A stretch of 64,000 nt of DNA from Rugamonas rubra (lineage in GTDB: Bacteria; Pseudomonadota; Gammaproteobacteria; Burkholderiales; Burkholderiaceae_D). The stretch's first letter is position 1. Every line of letters begins with the position of its first letter. Made by a program: the position numbers and the translations under genes. Positions 57,330-64,000 of this stretch are shown one piece after another. The stretch is from contig NZ_FOTW01000007.1 of NCBI RefSeq assembly GCF_900114705.1, positions 186,001 through 250,000 on the forward strand, in the 5' to 3' direction. Below the pieces are notes generated by a model. That model ran no database searches, was not told the origin of the DNA, and worked only from the letters and a program-made list of their open reading frames with translations.

Positions 57330-59174
57330 ATGAACACCGAGGCCTGCTTCGCCCTGCTCGACGACGCCAGCCCGGACGGCGGCACGCAGTCCCGCTCGCG
57401 CCTGTACACCGGCCATGCCGGCACACTGGTCTGCCACGACATAGCCGGCTGGCCGGCCCTGCTGGCCGAGATGCAGCAGGCGCTGGCGAACGGCCTGCAC
57501 GCCGTGGCGCTGTGCAGCTACGAGCTGGGCGGCGAGCTGCTGGCATTGCCGGCGGCGGCGCGGCGCGCGCCGCCGGACGGCACGCCGCTGGCCCGGGTGC
57601 TGCTGTTCACGCAGTGCCAGACGCTGTCCGCCGCCGAGGTGGGCGACTGGCTGGCGGCGCGCAGCTTCCCGCTGGAGCAGGCGGCCGGCATCGGCGGTGT
57701 CGCTGCCAACGTCGACCAGGCGGCCTTCGCGGCGGCGCTGGCGCGCATCCACGGCTACATCGAGGCGGGCGACACCTACCAGGTCAACTACACCTACCGG
57801 CTGCGCTTCGACGCCTTCGGCTCGCTGTTCGCCTTGTACAGCCGGCTGCGGGCGCGCCAGCCGGTGCCCTACGGCGCGCTGGTGGCGCTGGACGACGGCA
57901 GCGCCGTGTTGTCGCTGTCGCCCGAGCTGTTCGTGCGCCACACCGGCGGCGCGCTGACGGCGCGGCCGATGAAGGGCACGGCGCCGGCCGCCGCCGCCAA
58001 CCAGGCGGAGGAGAACGCGCGGCGCGCGGCGGCGCTGGCGGCCGATCCGAAGAACCGGGCGGAGAATTTGATGATCGTCGACCTGCTGCGCAACGACATC
58101 GGCCGCATCGCCGCCACCGGCTCGGTCGAGGTGCCGGCGCTGTTCGAGGTGCGCCGCTACAGCCGCGTGCTGCAGATGACCTCCACCGTGACGGCGCGGC
58201 TGCGGCCCGGCACCACGCTGGCCGAGATCTTCCAGGCGCTCTACCCCTGCGGTTCGATCACCGGCGCGCCGAAGCGGCGCACCATGGAGATCATCGCCGA
58301 ATTGGAGCCGGCGTCGCGCGGCCTGTACACCGGCGCCATCGGCTGGTTCGAGCCGGCGCCGGCCGGCGCCGTCGGCGACTTCTGCCTGTCCGTGCCGATC
58401 CGCACGCTGGTCCTGGGCGCGCCGCGTGACGGCGTGCGCGGCGGCGAGATGGGGGTGGGCGCCGGCATCGTCCACGACAGCGACGCGGCGCAGGAGTTCG
58501 CCGAATGCCAGCTCAAGGCCAGCTTCTTGACCGGCCTGAGCAACGACTTCGAATTGTTCGAGACGCTGTACGCCAGCCGCGAACAGGGCGCGCGCCACCA
58601 GGAGCGGCATCTGGCGCGGCTGGCCGCGTCGGCCGCCTACTTCGGCTTCGCCTGCGACCTGGCGGCGGCGCGCGCCTACCTGGCGGCCGCCTGCGCCGAG
58701 CTGGCGCCGGGCGTGCCGCACCGGGTGCGGCTGGCGCTGGCGCAGTCGGGCGCCTTCGCCGTGCAGCGGGCGCCGCTGGCGCCGCTGGCCGAACCGGTGC
58801 GGGCCCTGCTGGCGGCCGACGCCACCAGCTCCAGCGAGCTGTTCCTGCGCCACAAGTCGAGCGAGCGGGCGCGCTACGACGCGGCCTGGCGCGCCGCCGA
58901 GGCGCAGGGCGCCTTCGACACCTTGTTCTTCAACGAGCGGGGGGAGTTGACCGAGGGCGGCCGCAGCAACGTGTTCGTCAAGCTGGACGGCCGCTGGTAC
59001 ACGCCGCCGCTCAGCTGCGGCCTGCTGCCGGGCGTGATGCGCGGCGTGCTGTTGGACGATCCGGCCTGGGCGGCGCAAGAGCGGGTGATCGACCGCGCCA
59101 TGCTGCAGGGCGCCGAGGAGATCGTGCTGTGCAACGCCCTGCGCGGCGCGGTGCGCGCGACGCTGCAAGACTAA
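57330..59174 (+). CDS. pabB: Aminodeoxychorismate synthase I / aminodeoxychorismate lyase fusion (PabB-PabC)
   Basis: A 614-aa two-domain enzyme for p-aminobenzoate and folate synthesis. The chorismate-binding domain (about 110-400) has DTYQVNYTYRLRF, NLMIVDLLRNDIGR and CGSITGAPK. The C-terminal half (about 410-614) is a class IV aminotransferase/lyase (FELFETLYASRE, GRSNVFVKLDGRWYTPPL, LLPGVMR). PabB-PabC fusions are well known. The amidotransferase PabA is not in this window. Confidence 0.93.
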   Translation: MNTEACFALLDDASPDGGTQSRSRLYTGHAGTLVCHDIAGWPALLAEMQQALANGLHAVALCSYELGGELLALPAAARRAPPDGTPLARVLLFTQCQTLSAAEVGDWLAARSFPLEQAAGIGGVAANVDQAAFAAALARIHGYIEAGDTYQVNYTYRLRFDAFGSLFALYSRLRARQPVPYGALVALDDGSAVLSLSPELFVRHTGGALTARPMKGTAPAAAANQAEENARRAAALAADPKNRAENLMIVDLLRNDIGRIAATGSVEVPALFEVRRYSRVLQMTSTVTARLRPGTTLAEIFQALYPCGSITGAPKRRTMEIIAELEPASRGLYTGAIGWFEPAPAGAVGDFCLSVPIRTLVLGAPRDGVRGGEMGVGAGIVHDSDAAQEFAECQLKASFLTGLSNDFELFETLYASREQGARHQERHLARLAASAAYFGFACDLAAARAYLAAACAELAPGVPHRVRLALAQSGAFAVQRAPLAPLAEPVRALLAADATSSSELFLRHKSSERARYDAAWRAAEAQGAFDTLFFNERGELTEGGRSNVFVKLDGRWYTPPLSCGLLPGVMRGVLLDDPAWAAQERVIDRAMLQGAEEIVLCNALRGAVRATLQD

Positions 59175-59221
59175 GGGTTCGCCGCTGTTGGCAGGGCGCC
59201 GGCCCTGAACCCTCAAGCATA

Positions 59222-59251
59222 GGGGTCTGACCCCTCACGGGGTCAGACCCC
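59222..59251. repeat. Palindrome of the dispersed family, copy 4
   Basis: GGGGTCTGACCCC and GGGGTCAGACCCC around TCAC, 13-base perfect arms, in the gap between the convergent pabB and glutathione S-transferase genes. Confidence 0.88.
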
Positions 59252-59286
59252 GGCTTATGCGTCCCGGGGTGGGGTTTGGGGCTAAA

Positions 59287-59901
59287 CTACTCGCCGTGGC
59301 GCGTCTTGGCGCGCTGGTAGGCGGGACGCGCCTCGATGCGCTCGACGAAGGCCGCCAGGTTCGGGTAGACGGCGGCGCCGCCGCCGGACTTGACGCCCAT
59401 CTGCACAATGAAGGACAACTGGATGTCGGCGCCGCTCAATTCGTCGCCGACGAAGTAGTCGCGGCCGGCCAGCTCGCCCTCCAGGTAGCCGAGGTGGTTC
59501 TTCATCTCGCTCTGGATGCGCGGTTGCAGCGGCGCGGCGCCCTCGCCCAGGCGGCTGGTGTACAGCGCCAGCATCAGCGGCAGCATGGCCGAGCCCTCGG
59601 CGTAGTGCAGCATCTGGAGGTAGCGGTTGTAGGCCGGCGTGTCGACGGCGGGGGCGAAACGGCCCTGGCCGTAGCGGCGCACCAGATACTCGATGATGGC
59701 GCCCGACTCGATCAGCACCTGGCCGTCGTCGCACAGCACCGGCGCCTTGCCCAGCGGGTGGATGCGCGCCAGCTCGGGCGGCGCCAGGCGGGTGACGGGG
59801 TCGCGGTCGTAGGAGACCACCTCGTAGTCCAGGCCCAGCTCCTCCAGCAGCCAGGTGATGCGGCGCGAGCGCGATTGCTTCAGGTGGTGCAGTTGGATCA
59901 T
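59287..59901 (-). CDS. Glutathione S-transferase
   Basis: A 204-aa GST: thioredoxin-fold N-terminal domain with SRSRRITWLLEELGLDYEVV, cis-Pro segment GKAPVL and the SGAIIEYL (Glu-Ser-Gly) glutathione-binding motif. The C-terminal helical domain ends DIQLSFIVQMGV. ATG 59901 is used; the longer in-frame ORF is Arg-rich and unlikely. Substrate unknown. Confidence 0.92.
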   Translation of the reverse strand: MIQLHHLKQSRSRRITWLLEELGLDYEVVSYDRDPVTRLAPPELARIHPLGKAPVLCDDGQVLIESGAIIEYLVRRYGQGRFAPAVDTPAYNRYLQMLHYAEGSAMLPLMLALYTSRLGEGAAPLQPRIQSEMKNHLGYLEGELAGRDYFVGDELSGADIQLSFIVQMGVKSGGGAAVYPNLAAFVERIEARPAYQRAKTRHGE

Positions 59902-60125
59902 GGCGGTTCTCTCGATGGTATGGGGAAACGCCATTCTGCCAGAGATGGCCGGTTCCGGCCGGCGCCCCATGCAAGATGAACGGCAGACGAACCCCGGGCC
60001 GCCACAGTGCCGCCCACGCCAGCGCGCTTGGCGGTCCACCGGCTGCTGCAGAGGCCCCTAGCCGACGCCGCGCCGCTCCCGGCGGACCGGGCGGGGGAAA
60101 GCGCCGGCGGACGCCGCCAGCGGCC

Positions 60126-61307
60126 TTACAGCCAGCCCAGCAGCGTGCGGTAGACCTCCGGCGAGCTGAGCAGCTCCATGTGGTGGGTGCGGTGGACCAC
60201 GGCCTGCCGGTCGGCGGCGAAGGCGAGCTGGCGGCGCGCGTCGTCGTGGCGGCCCAGCGCGCTGGCCACCGGCACCAGGCCGTCGCCGGCCAGGCGGCCG
60301 TTGCGGCCGCCGTTCTCGCGGCTGATGCTGGCGGCCAGCGCGTAGCAGGCCACGCCGGCCGGTAGCGGCAACGGTTGCGGCAGCGCGCCGCCGTGGGCGA
60401 AGCGGTCCTTGCCGTTCCAGTCCTCGTCGAGCACGCTGCCGTGGCGCAGGTCGGTGATGCCGGCGCTGCGGATCTTGCCCAGGCGCGAGAACGGCGCCGT
60501 GTAGCGGCTGGCGTCCGTGATGACGTGGAACCAGTTGCCGCCGCGCTCGAGCGGCGCGCCGTGGTGCGGCGAACCCAGGCAGACCAGCTTGCTCACATGG
60601 CGCGGCCAGTCCAGCCCGGCCTGCGTGGCGTAGTGGATGGCGCTGCGCGCCACCAGGCCGCCCATGCTGTGGCCGACGATGACCAACTCCTCGACGGCCA
60701 CCGGCCAGTCGGCCAGCAGCGCCTCGAGCCGCTCGGCCAGCTCGCGGCCGTTGCTGGAGATATGCCGGCCGCTGTTGTAGTGCAGATAGATGTTGCTATA
60801 GCCCCGCTCGCGCGCCAGCCCGGCGCCGTGGTCGTGGCCGTCGCGCCGCCATTGCAGGTCGTTCATGCACAGGCCGTGCGCCAGCACCAGCACGCGGCCG
60901 GTGACGGCGCCGCCAACGCCGGCAGCGGCCACGAAGGGCTTGCCGTCGCGGCGGAACCGCATGGGGATGGCCAGCGGGTTGCCGCTGTGCTCCAGATGGT
61001 CGCCCAGCACGCCGTTGACGGCGGCCAGCAGCGCCTCGCGGCCGGCCCAGCCCTGTTGCTCGCCGAGCAGGGGCTGCAGCTTGCCGAGCACGCTGTCGAT
61101 GCCGCCGCCGACCAGCTTGGTGACGCCGCGCACGCCGCGATACACCAGCGAGGTGACGCGCGACAGCGGCTGCGCCACCGGCGCCGGCACCTGCTGCAGG
61201 ATGTTCAGATGCACCGCCTCGGCCAGCTCGGCCACGCCGGTGACGGCGCTCACGGTCAGTTGCGACAGGCCGCGCAAATCGGCCGCGTGGGAAGGCTTGT
61301 TGCTCAT
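60126..61307 (-). CDS. PGAP1-like alpha/beta hydrolase (lipase/esterase)
   Basis: A 393-aa hydrolase: oxyanion region VLVLAHGLCMND, nucleophile in VIVGHSMGGLVARS, an Asp in AGDGLVPVAS and a C-terminal His (THHMELLSS). LVCLGSPHHGAPLERGGNW is characteristic of PGAP1/lipase-like enzymes. The N-terminal ~100 residues are helical and Ala/Val-rich, without a cleavable signal. Substrate unknown. Confidence 0.85.
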   Translation of the reverse strand: MSNKPSHAADLRGLSQLTVSAVTGVAELAEAVHLNILQQVPAPVAQPLSRVTSLVYRGVRGVTKLVGGGIDSVLGKLQPLLGEQQGWAGREALLAAVNGVLGDHLEHSGNPLAIPMRFRRDGKPFVAAAGVGGAVTGRVLVLAHGLCMNDLQWRRDGHDHGAGLARERGYSNIYLHYNSGRHISSNGRELAERLEALLADWPVAVEELVIVGHSMGGLVARSAIHYATQAGLDWPRHVSKLVCLGSPHHGAPLERGGNWFHVITDASRYTAPFSRLGKIRSAGITDLRHGSVLDEDWNGKDRFAHGGALPQPLPLPAGVACYALAASISRENGGRNGRLAGDGLVPVASALGRHDDARRQLAFAADRQAVVHRTHHMELLSSPEVYRTLLGWL

Positions 61308-61332
61308 CGGAAGCGGCCCTTTCGCGGCATGG

Positions 61333-61692
61333 TTACAGGTCGACCAGCATCTCGAAGCCGCCGTAGATCATGCGCTTGCCGTCGAAGGGCATGGCGGCCG
61401 GGTCCATGAAGGCCTTGACGCGGGCGTCCTTCATGACCTTGTCGTTGATCTCGTCGCGCGCGGCGCGCGAGGCGTAGACGATCCAGGAGAACGCCACCAC
61501 CTCGCCGTCCTGCAGGTCGACGCTGAGGGGGAAGGAAGTGACCTTGCCGGGCGGCACGTCGTCGCCTATGCACTCGCGGAACTCCAGCGCGCCGTACTCC
61601 TTCCAGACGGCGCCGCAGGCGAGCGACATTTCCTTGTAGGCGGACAGATTCTTCTTCGGTACAGGAACCACAAAACCATCGACATAGGCCAT
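61333..61692 (-). CDS. DUF1428 family protein
   Basis: A 119-aa protein of the DUF1428 (YbaA-like) family: YVDGFVVPVPKKNLSAYKEM, GALEFRECIGDDV and FDGKRMIYGGFEMLV at the end. Dimeric ferredoxin-like alpha/beta fold; function unknown. Confidence 0.9.
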   Translation of the reverse strand: MAYVDGFVVPVPKKNLSAYKEMSLACGAVWKEYGALEFRECIGDDVPPGKVTSFPLSVDLQDGEVVAFSWIVYASRAARDEINDKVMKDARVKAFMDPAAMPFDGKRMIYGGFEMLVDL

Positions 61693-61797
61693 GACATCCT
61701 CCGTTGTTGACTCGACACACCGGCGCAGCGCCGTAGGCGTCCAGAGTAGCCAACTGCGGCGCCGCTGACAAGCGCCGCGCGCGGGAATGGCAAGTGG

Positions 61798-63654
61798 TCA
61801 GAAGTAGCTGGAGATCTGGAACCAGGCGCGGCTGCGCGCCGAGCTGCCGTCGGCGTCGTTGCCCTTGGCGCTGCGGGCGGGATTGCTGCCGAGCTTGCGC
61901 GCCAGCTGCACTTGCAGCGAGGTGCGCGGCAGCGGGCGCCAGGTCCAGCCCAGGCCGACGCCCTTCAGGCTGTAGCTGTTGCCGGGGCCGCCGACGGCCA
62001 GCGCGCCGGGGTACACCGTGTGGTTGAGCGTGACGTGGCCGTAGTCGAAGAAGGCGGCCAGCTCCGACTTCAGCGCCGCCAGCTCGTAGCGGCCCTCCAG
62101 CGTGGCGACGTAGCCGGCGTCGCCGCTGGCCTCGCCGGCCGGGTAGGCGCGCACGCGGCCCGGGCCGCCGAGCGACATCTTCTCGCCCGACTCCAGGTTG
62201 CGCGTGGCCAGTTGGCCGTTCAGGCTGGCGATGGCGGTGAGGCCGGCGCCGACCCGCTGGTAGCGGCCGAGCTGGTAGTTGCTGTGGGTGAAGTGGCCGT
62301 GGGTGGCGGCGCTGGCCGCGTCGGCCGCCAGCGCGGCGGCGTTGCCCGACAGGTCGACCCGGCCGACGGTGACGTCGAGCGCGGCGATGCTGTAGCCGCC
62401 GCCGAACAGCGCGTCCTGGCGGGTGTAGCTGAGGCCGAGCGGCAGCGCCCGCACCCGCTTGTCGCTGGTGCGGGCGCCGTTGGCGTCGTTGGTGTAGCGC
62501 TTGTCGTCGTAGCCGGCGCGCAGCTGCACGTTGGTGTCGCCCGAGCGCAGCAAGGGATGGGTCAGCAGCAGCTGGGCCACGCCGGCGCCGCCGAAGCCGT
62601 TGAGCGCGGCGAACTCGGCGCCCAGCCGGTAGCGCAGGTGCGAGTAGGCGGCGCCGACGCGGGTGCCGTGGTCGCCCAGCGGCATCACGTAGCCGACGCG
62701 GCCGTAGTTGAAGTCCTTGCCGGTGGTCGAGGCCAGCAGCGAGGCCTGGCCGCCCATGCCGCCGATGTCGTTGAGGTTCAGGCCGCCCTGCAGGCGCACG
62801 CGGCCGGTGTAGCGGTTGGAGGAGTTGTCCAGGCCGACGTTGCCGTTGAGCAGAGGGCCTTCCTTCAGCGCCACGTCCAGCGCCGTCTCGCCGCGCTGCG
62901 CGCCGGGGCTCAGCTCGGTGCGCGCGCTGATGCCGGGGAAGTCGTCGGTGAGCAGCAGCGCGCGTTCCAGCGGCGCGGCGCGCAGCGCCTGGCCGAGCGG
63001 CACCAGGGCGTCGAGGTAGCGGCGCGCCTGCGCCGGCTTCAGCCGCACGGTGGCGTCGGGCACCAGGCGGATTTCGCTGACACGTCCCTCCAGCACCAGG
63101 ATGCGCACCTCGCCCTCGCCCAGCTCCTGCGCCGGCAGCACCGCCGTGGCCAGGAAATAGCCCTGCTGGCGGTAGTAGGTGCTGACGGCGTTGGCGGCCT
63201 GGTTCAGTTCGTCGAAGCTCAGCTCGCGGCCGGTGTAGGGTTGCAACAACTGCTGCAGCGCCGCCTCCGGTACCGCGCCGACGCCTTGCAGCGTGAAGCG
63301 GCGCACCATCACGCGCTGGGCGCCGGCCAGCTGCACGCCGTTGTTCGCCTTGCTGTCGGGGAGCACCGGACCGCCGGCCTTGGGCGGCGCGATCAAGGCC
63401 GGCGCGCGGTAGGTTTCCAGCAGGCGGCCGGCGTCCGGCACTTGCGCCGGCGGCGGATTCTGCGCCTGGGCGTAGACCAGCGCGGGACTGCACAGGATGG
63501 CCAGGGCCAGCGCGCCGCGCTGCGCCGCCCGCATGGAAGGGGCGGCGCGCTGGGCGCCGGCGCGGTGGTCGGGAAGGCCGGCATGGCCGGCGGTGTTGTA
63601 TCGTTGGGGCACTGGTTTACCTTGCTGGCGCAAATGAAATGGAGTCGGCTGCAT
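61798..63654 (-). CDS. TpsB-type two-partner secretion transporter (ShlB/FhaC family)
   Basis: A 618-aa outer-membrane Omp85-superfamily protein. The POTRA region has FTLQGVGAVPEAALQQLLQPYTG, and the 16-stranded barrel ends SRAWFQISSYF with the C-terminal Phe. The start is ATG 63654, which overlaps the upstream stop and has GGAAGA before it, giving a long N-terminal extension. An internal Met at residue 41 begins a conventional signal peptide (MRAAQRGALALAILC) but lacks a good ribosome site. The secreted partner may be the upstream gene. Confidence 0.9.
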   Translation of the reverse strand: MQPTPFHLRQQGKPVPQRYNTAGHAGLPDHRAGAQRAAPSMRAAQRGALALAILCSPALVYAQAQNPPPAQVPDAGRLLETYRAPALIAPPKAGGPVLPDSKANNGVQLAGAQRVMVRRFTLQGVGAVPEAALQQLLQPYTGRELSFDELNQAANAVSTYYRQQGYFLATAVLPAQELGEGEVRILVLEGRVSEIRLVPDATVRLKPAQARRYLDALVPLGQALRAAPLERALLLTDDFPGISARTELSPGAQRGETALDVALKEGPLLNGNVGLDNSSNRYTGRVRLQGGLNLNDIGGMGGQASLLASTTGKDFNYGRVGYVMPLGDHGTRVGAAYSHLRYRLGAEFAALNGFGGAGVAQLLLTHPLLRSGDTNVQLRAGYDDKRYTNDANGARTSDKRVRALPLGLSYTRQDALFGGGYSIAALDVTVGRVDLSGNAAALAADAASAATHGHFTHSNYQLGRYQRVGAGLTAIASLNGQLATRNLESGEKMSLGGPGRVRAYPAGEASGDAGYVATLEGRYELAALKSELAAFFDYGHVTLNHTVYPGALAVGGPGNSYSLKGVGLGWTWRPLPRTSLQVQLARKLGSNPARSAKGNDADGSSARSRAWFQISSYF

Positions 63655-64000
63655 TATTCTTCCGTGCGGATGCCGCCGTTGATTGCCAGCACCTGGGTTC
63701 CGCCCGGCAATATGCTGGTGGTGACGGACGGCAACACCAGATTCGGCAAGTTGCCGCCGGCGCCGGCGCTGGCGATGCCGACGCCGATTCTGCTGCCGCC
63801 GACGTTGGCGTTGGCGTTGGCGTTGGCGTTGGCGTTGGCGTTGGCGTCGGCGTTGGCGTTGGCGTTGGCGCGGTCCGTACCGTCCGGCGCGACGATGGCG
63901 GTCAGGCTGGCCGGCGTGGCGGCTGGCTCGCTGGCCGCGCTGATGGCGCTGGCGCCGCCAGCAACCGCGGTCGGCGTCGAGATCGGCACGGGACGGACGA
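63654..64000 (-). CDS. C-terminal end of an unidentified protein with (Ala-Asn)11 tract, cut by the window edge
   Basis: The frame is open to the right edge, so only about 115 C-terminal residues are seen. It is Ala/Gly/Ser/Thr-rich with an 11-unit Ala-Asn repeat (one unit Ala-Asp), then GGNLPNLVLPSVTTSILPGG and the end INGGIRTEE. Its stop overlaps the TpsB start (TAATG), indicating an operon. It may be the secreted partner, or another accessory protein; the visible part has no recognised domain. Confidence 0.6.
   Translation of the reverse strand, partial: VRPVPISTPTAVAGGASAISAASEPAATPASLTAIVAPDGTDRANANANADANANANANANANANVGGSRIGVGIASAGAGGNLPNLVLPSVTTSILPGGTQVLAINGGIRTEE
63804..63869. repeat. 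Hexanucleotide tandem repeat (GTTGGC)11
   Basis: Eleven units, one variant GTCGGC, encoding the Ala-Asn tract on the minus strand. Gains or losses of units keep the frame and alter tract length only. Confidence 0.93.

Noticed and set aside
63804-63869. Hexamer array considered as a CRISPR-like or satellite array
   Set aside because: Units are 6 bp without spacers and lie in frame inside a coding sequence.

Overview
The window is ordinary chromosome of a GC-rich betaproteobacterium, most likely Oxalobacteraceae (Massilia/Duganella/Janthinobacterium-like). The protein sequences, the argB - HAD nucleotidase - slmA order, the PHB-metabolism genes and the betaproteobacterial branched-chain-type ABC/acyl-CoA ligase cluster all suggest this; it is inferred from sequence alone. 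No insertion sequence, prophage or CRISPR array was seen. One tRNA (Thr, GGT) is present.

Layout. 0.1-1.7 kb: acetyl-CoA acetyltransferase and a very short phasin-like ORF (PHB metabolism). 1.8-5.2 kb: divergent metR/metE with a perfect MetR box between them. 5.4-7.4 kb: minCDE. 8.0-15.7 kb: response regulator, hemA, prfA, dsbB-prmC, gshA and a deacetylase-family gene. 15.8-16.5 kb: yefM-yoeB toxin-antitoxin module with a recognisable promoter/operator. 16.8-25.9 kb: ohr, acetyltransferase, a double-FKBP lipoprotein, kup, rarD, ettA, an outer-membrane barrel, alkB-like and an unknown gene. 26.1-30.5 kb: a minus-strand run pepP - 86-aa unknown - mgtC-like - DUF924 - Rossmann/DUF2520. 30.6-32.2 kb: an accessory patch with brnT-brnA, a higB-higA pair whose toxin looks N-terminally short, and a decayed reading frame carrying a triplicated octamer.

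32.3-41.6 kb is the most system-like locus: a Crp/Fnr regulator divergent from an acyl-CoA synthetase, a complete branched-chain-type ABC importer (G, H, M, K, F) and a phenylacetate-CoA ligase-like protein whose ATP P-loop is degenerate. Together they look like uptake plus CoA activation of an unidentified acid. 41.7-45.6 kb: hypoxanthine phosphoribosyltransferase, nitronate monooxygenase, metallo-hydrolase and small proteins. 45.6-47.7 kb: a ribbon-helix-helix regulator with putative self-operator and a PHB-depolymerase-family esterase. 47.7-53.7 kb: SemiSWEET, HD-GYP response regulator, large hybrid kinase, CWC protein, zinc-finger anti-sigma-like protein and ECF sigma factor. 53.8-61.7 kb: argB, tRNA-Thr, TraB/GumN protein, nucleotidase, slmA, pabB-pabC fusion, GST, lipase-like hydrolase and DUF1428. 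The right edge is a two-partner secretion transporter preceded by a gene, cut by the window end, that encodes an (Ala-Asn)11 tract.

Four copies of a palindrome family with GGTCTGACCC/GGTCGGACCC arms lie in gaps near 5.2, 47.7, 52.6 and 59.2 kb and look like a dispersed REP-like element.
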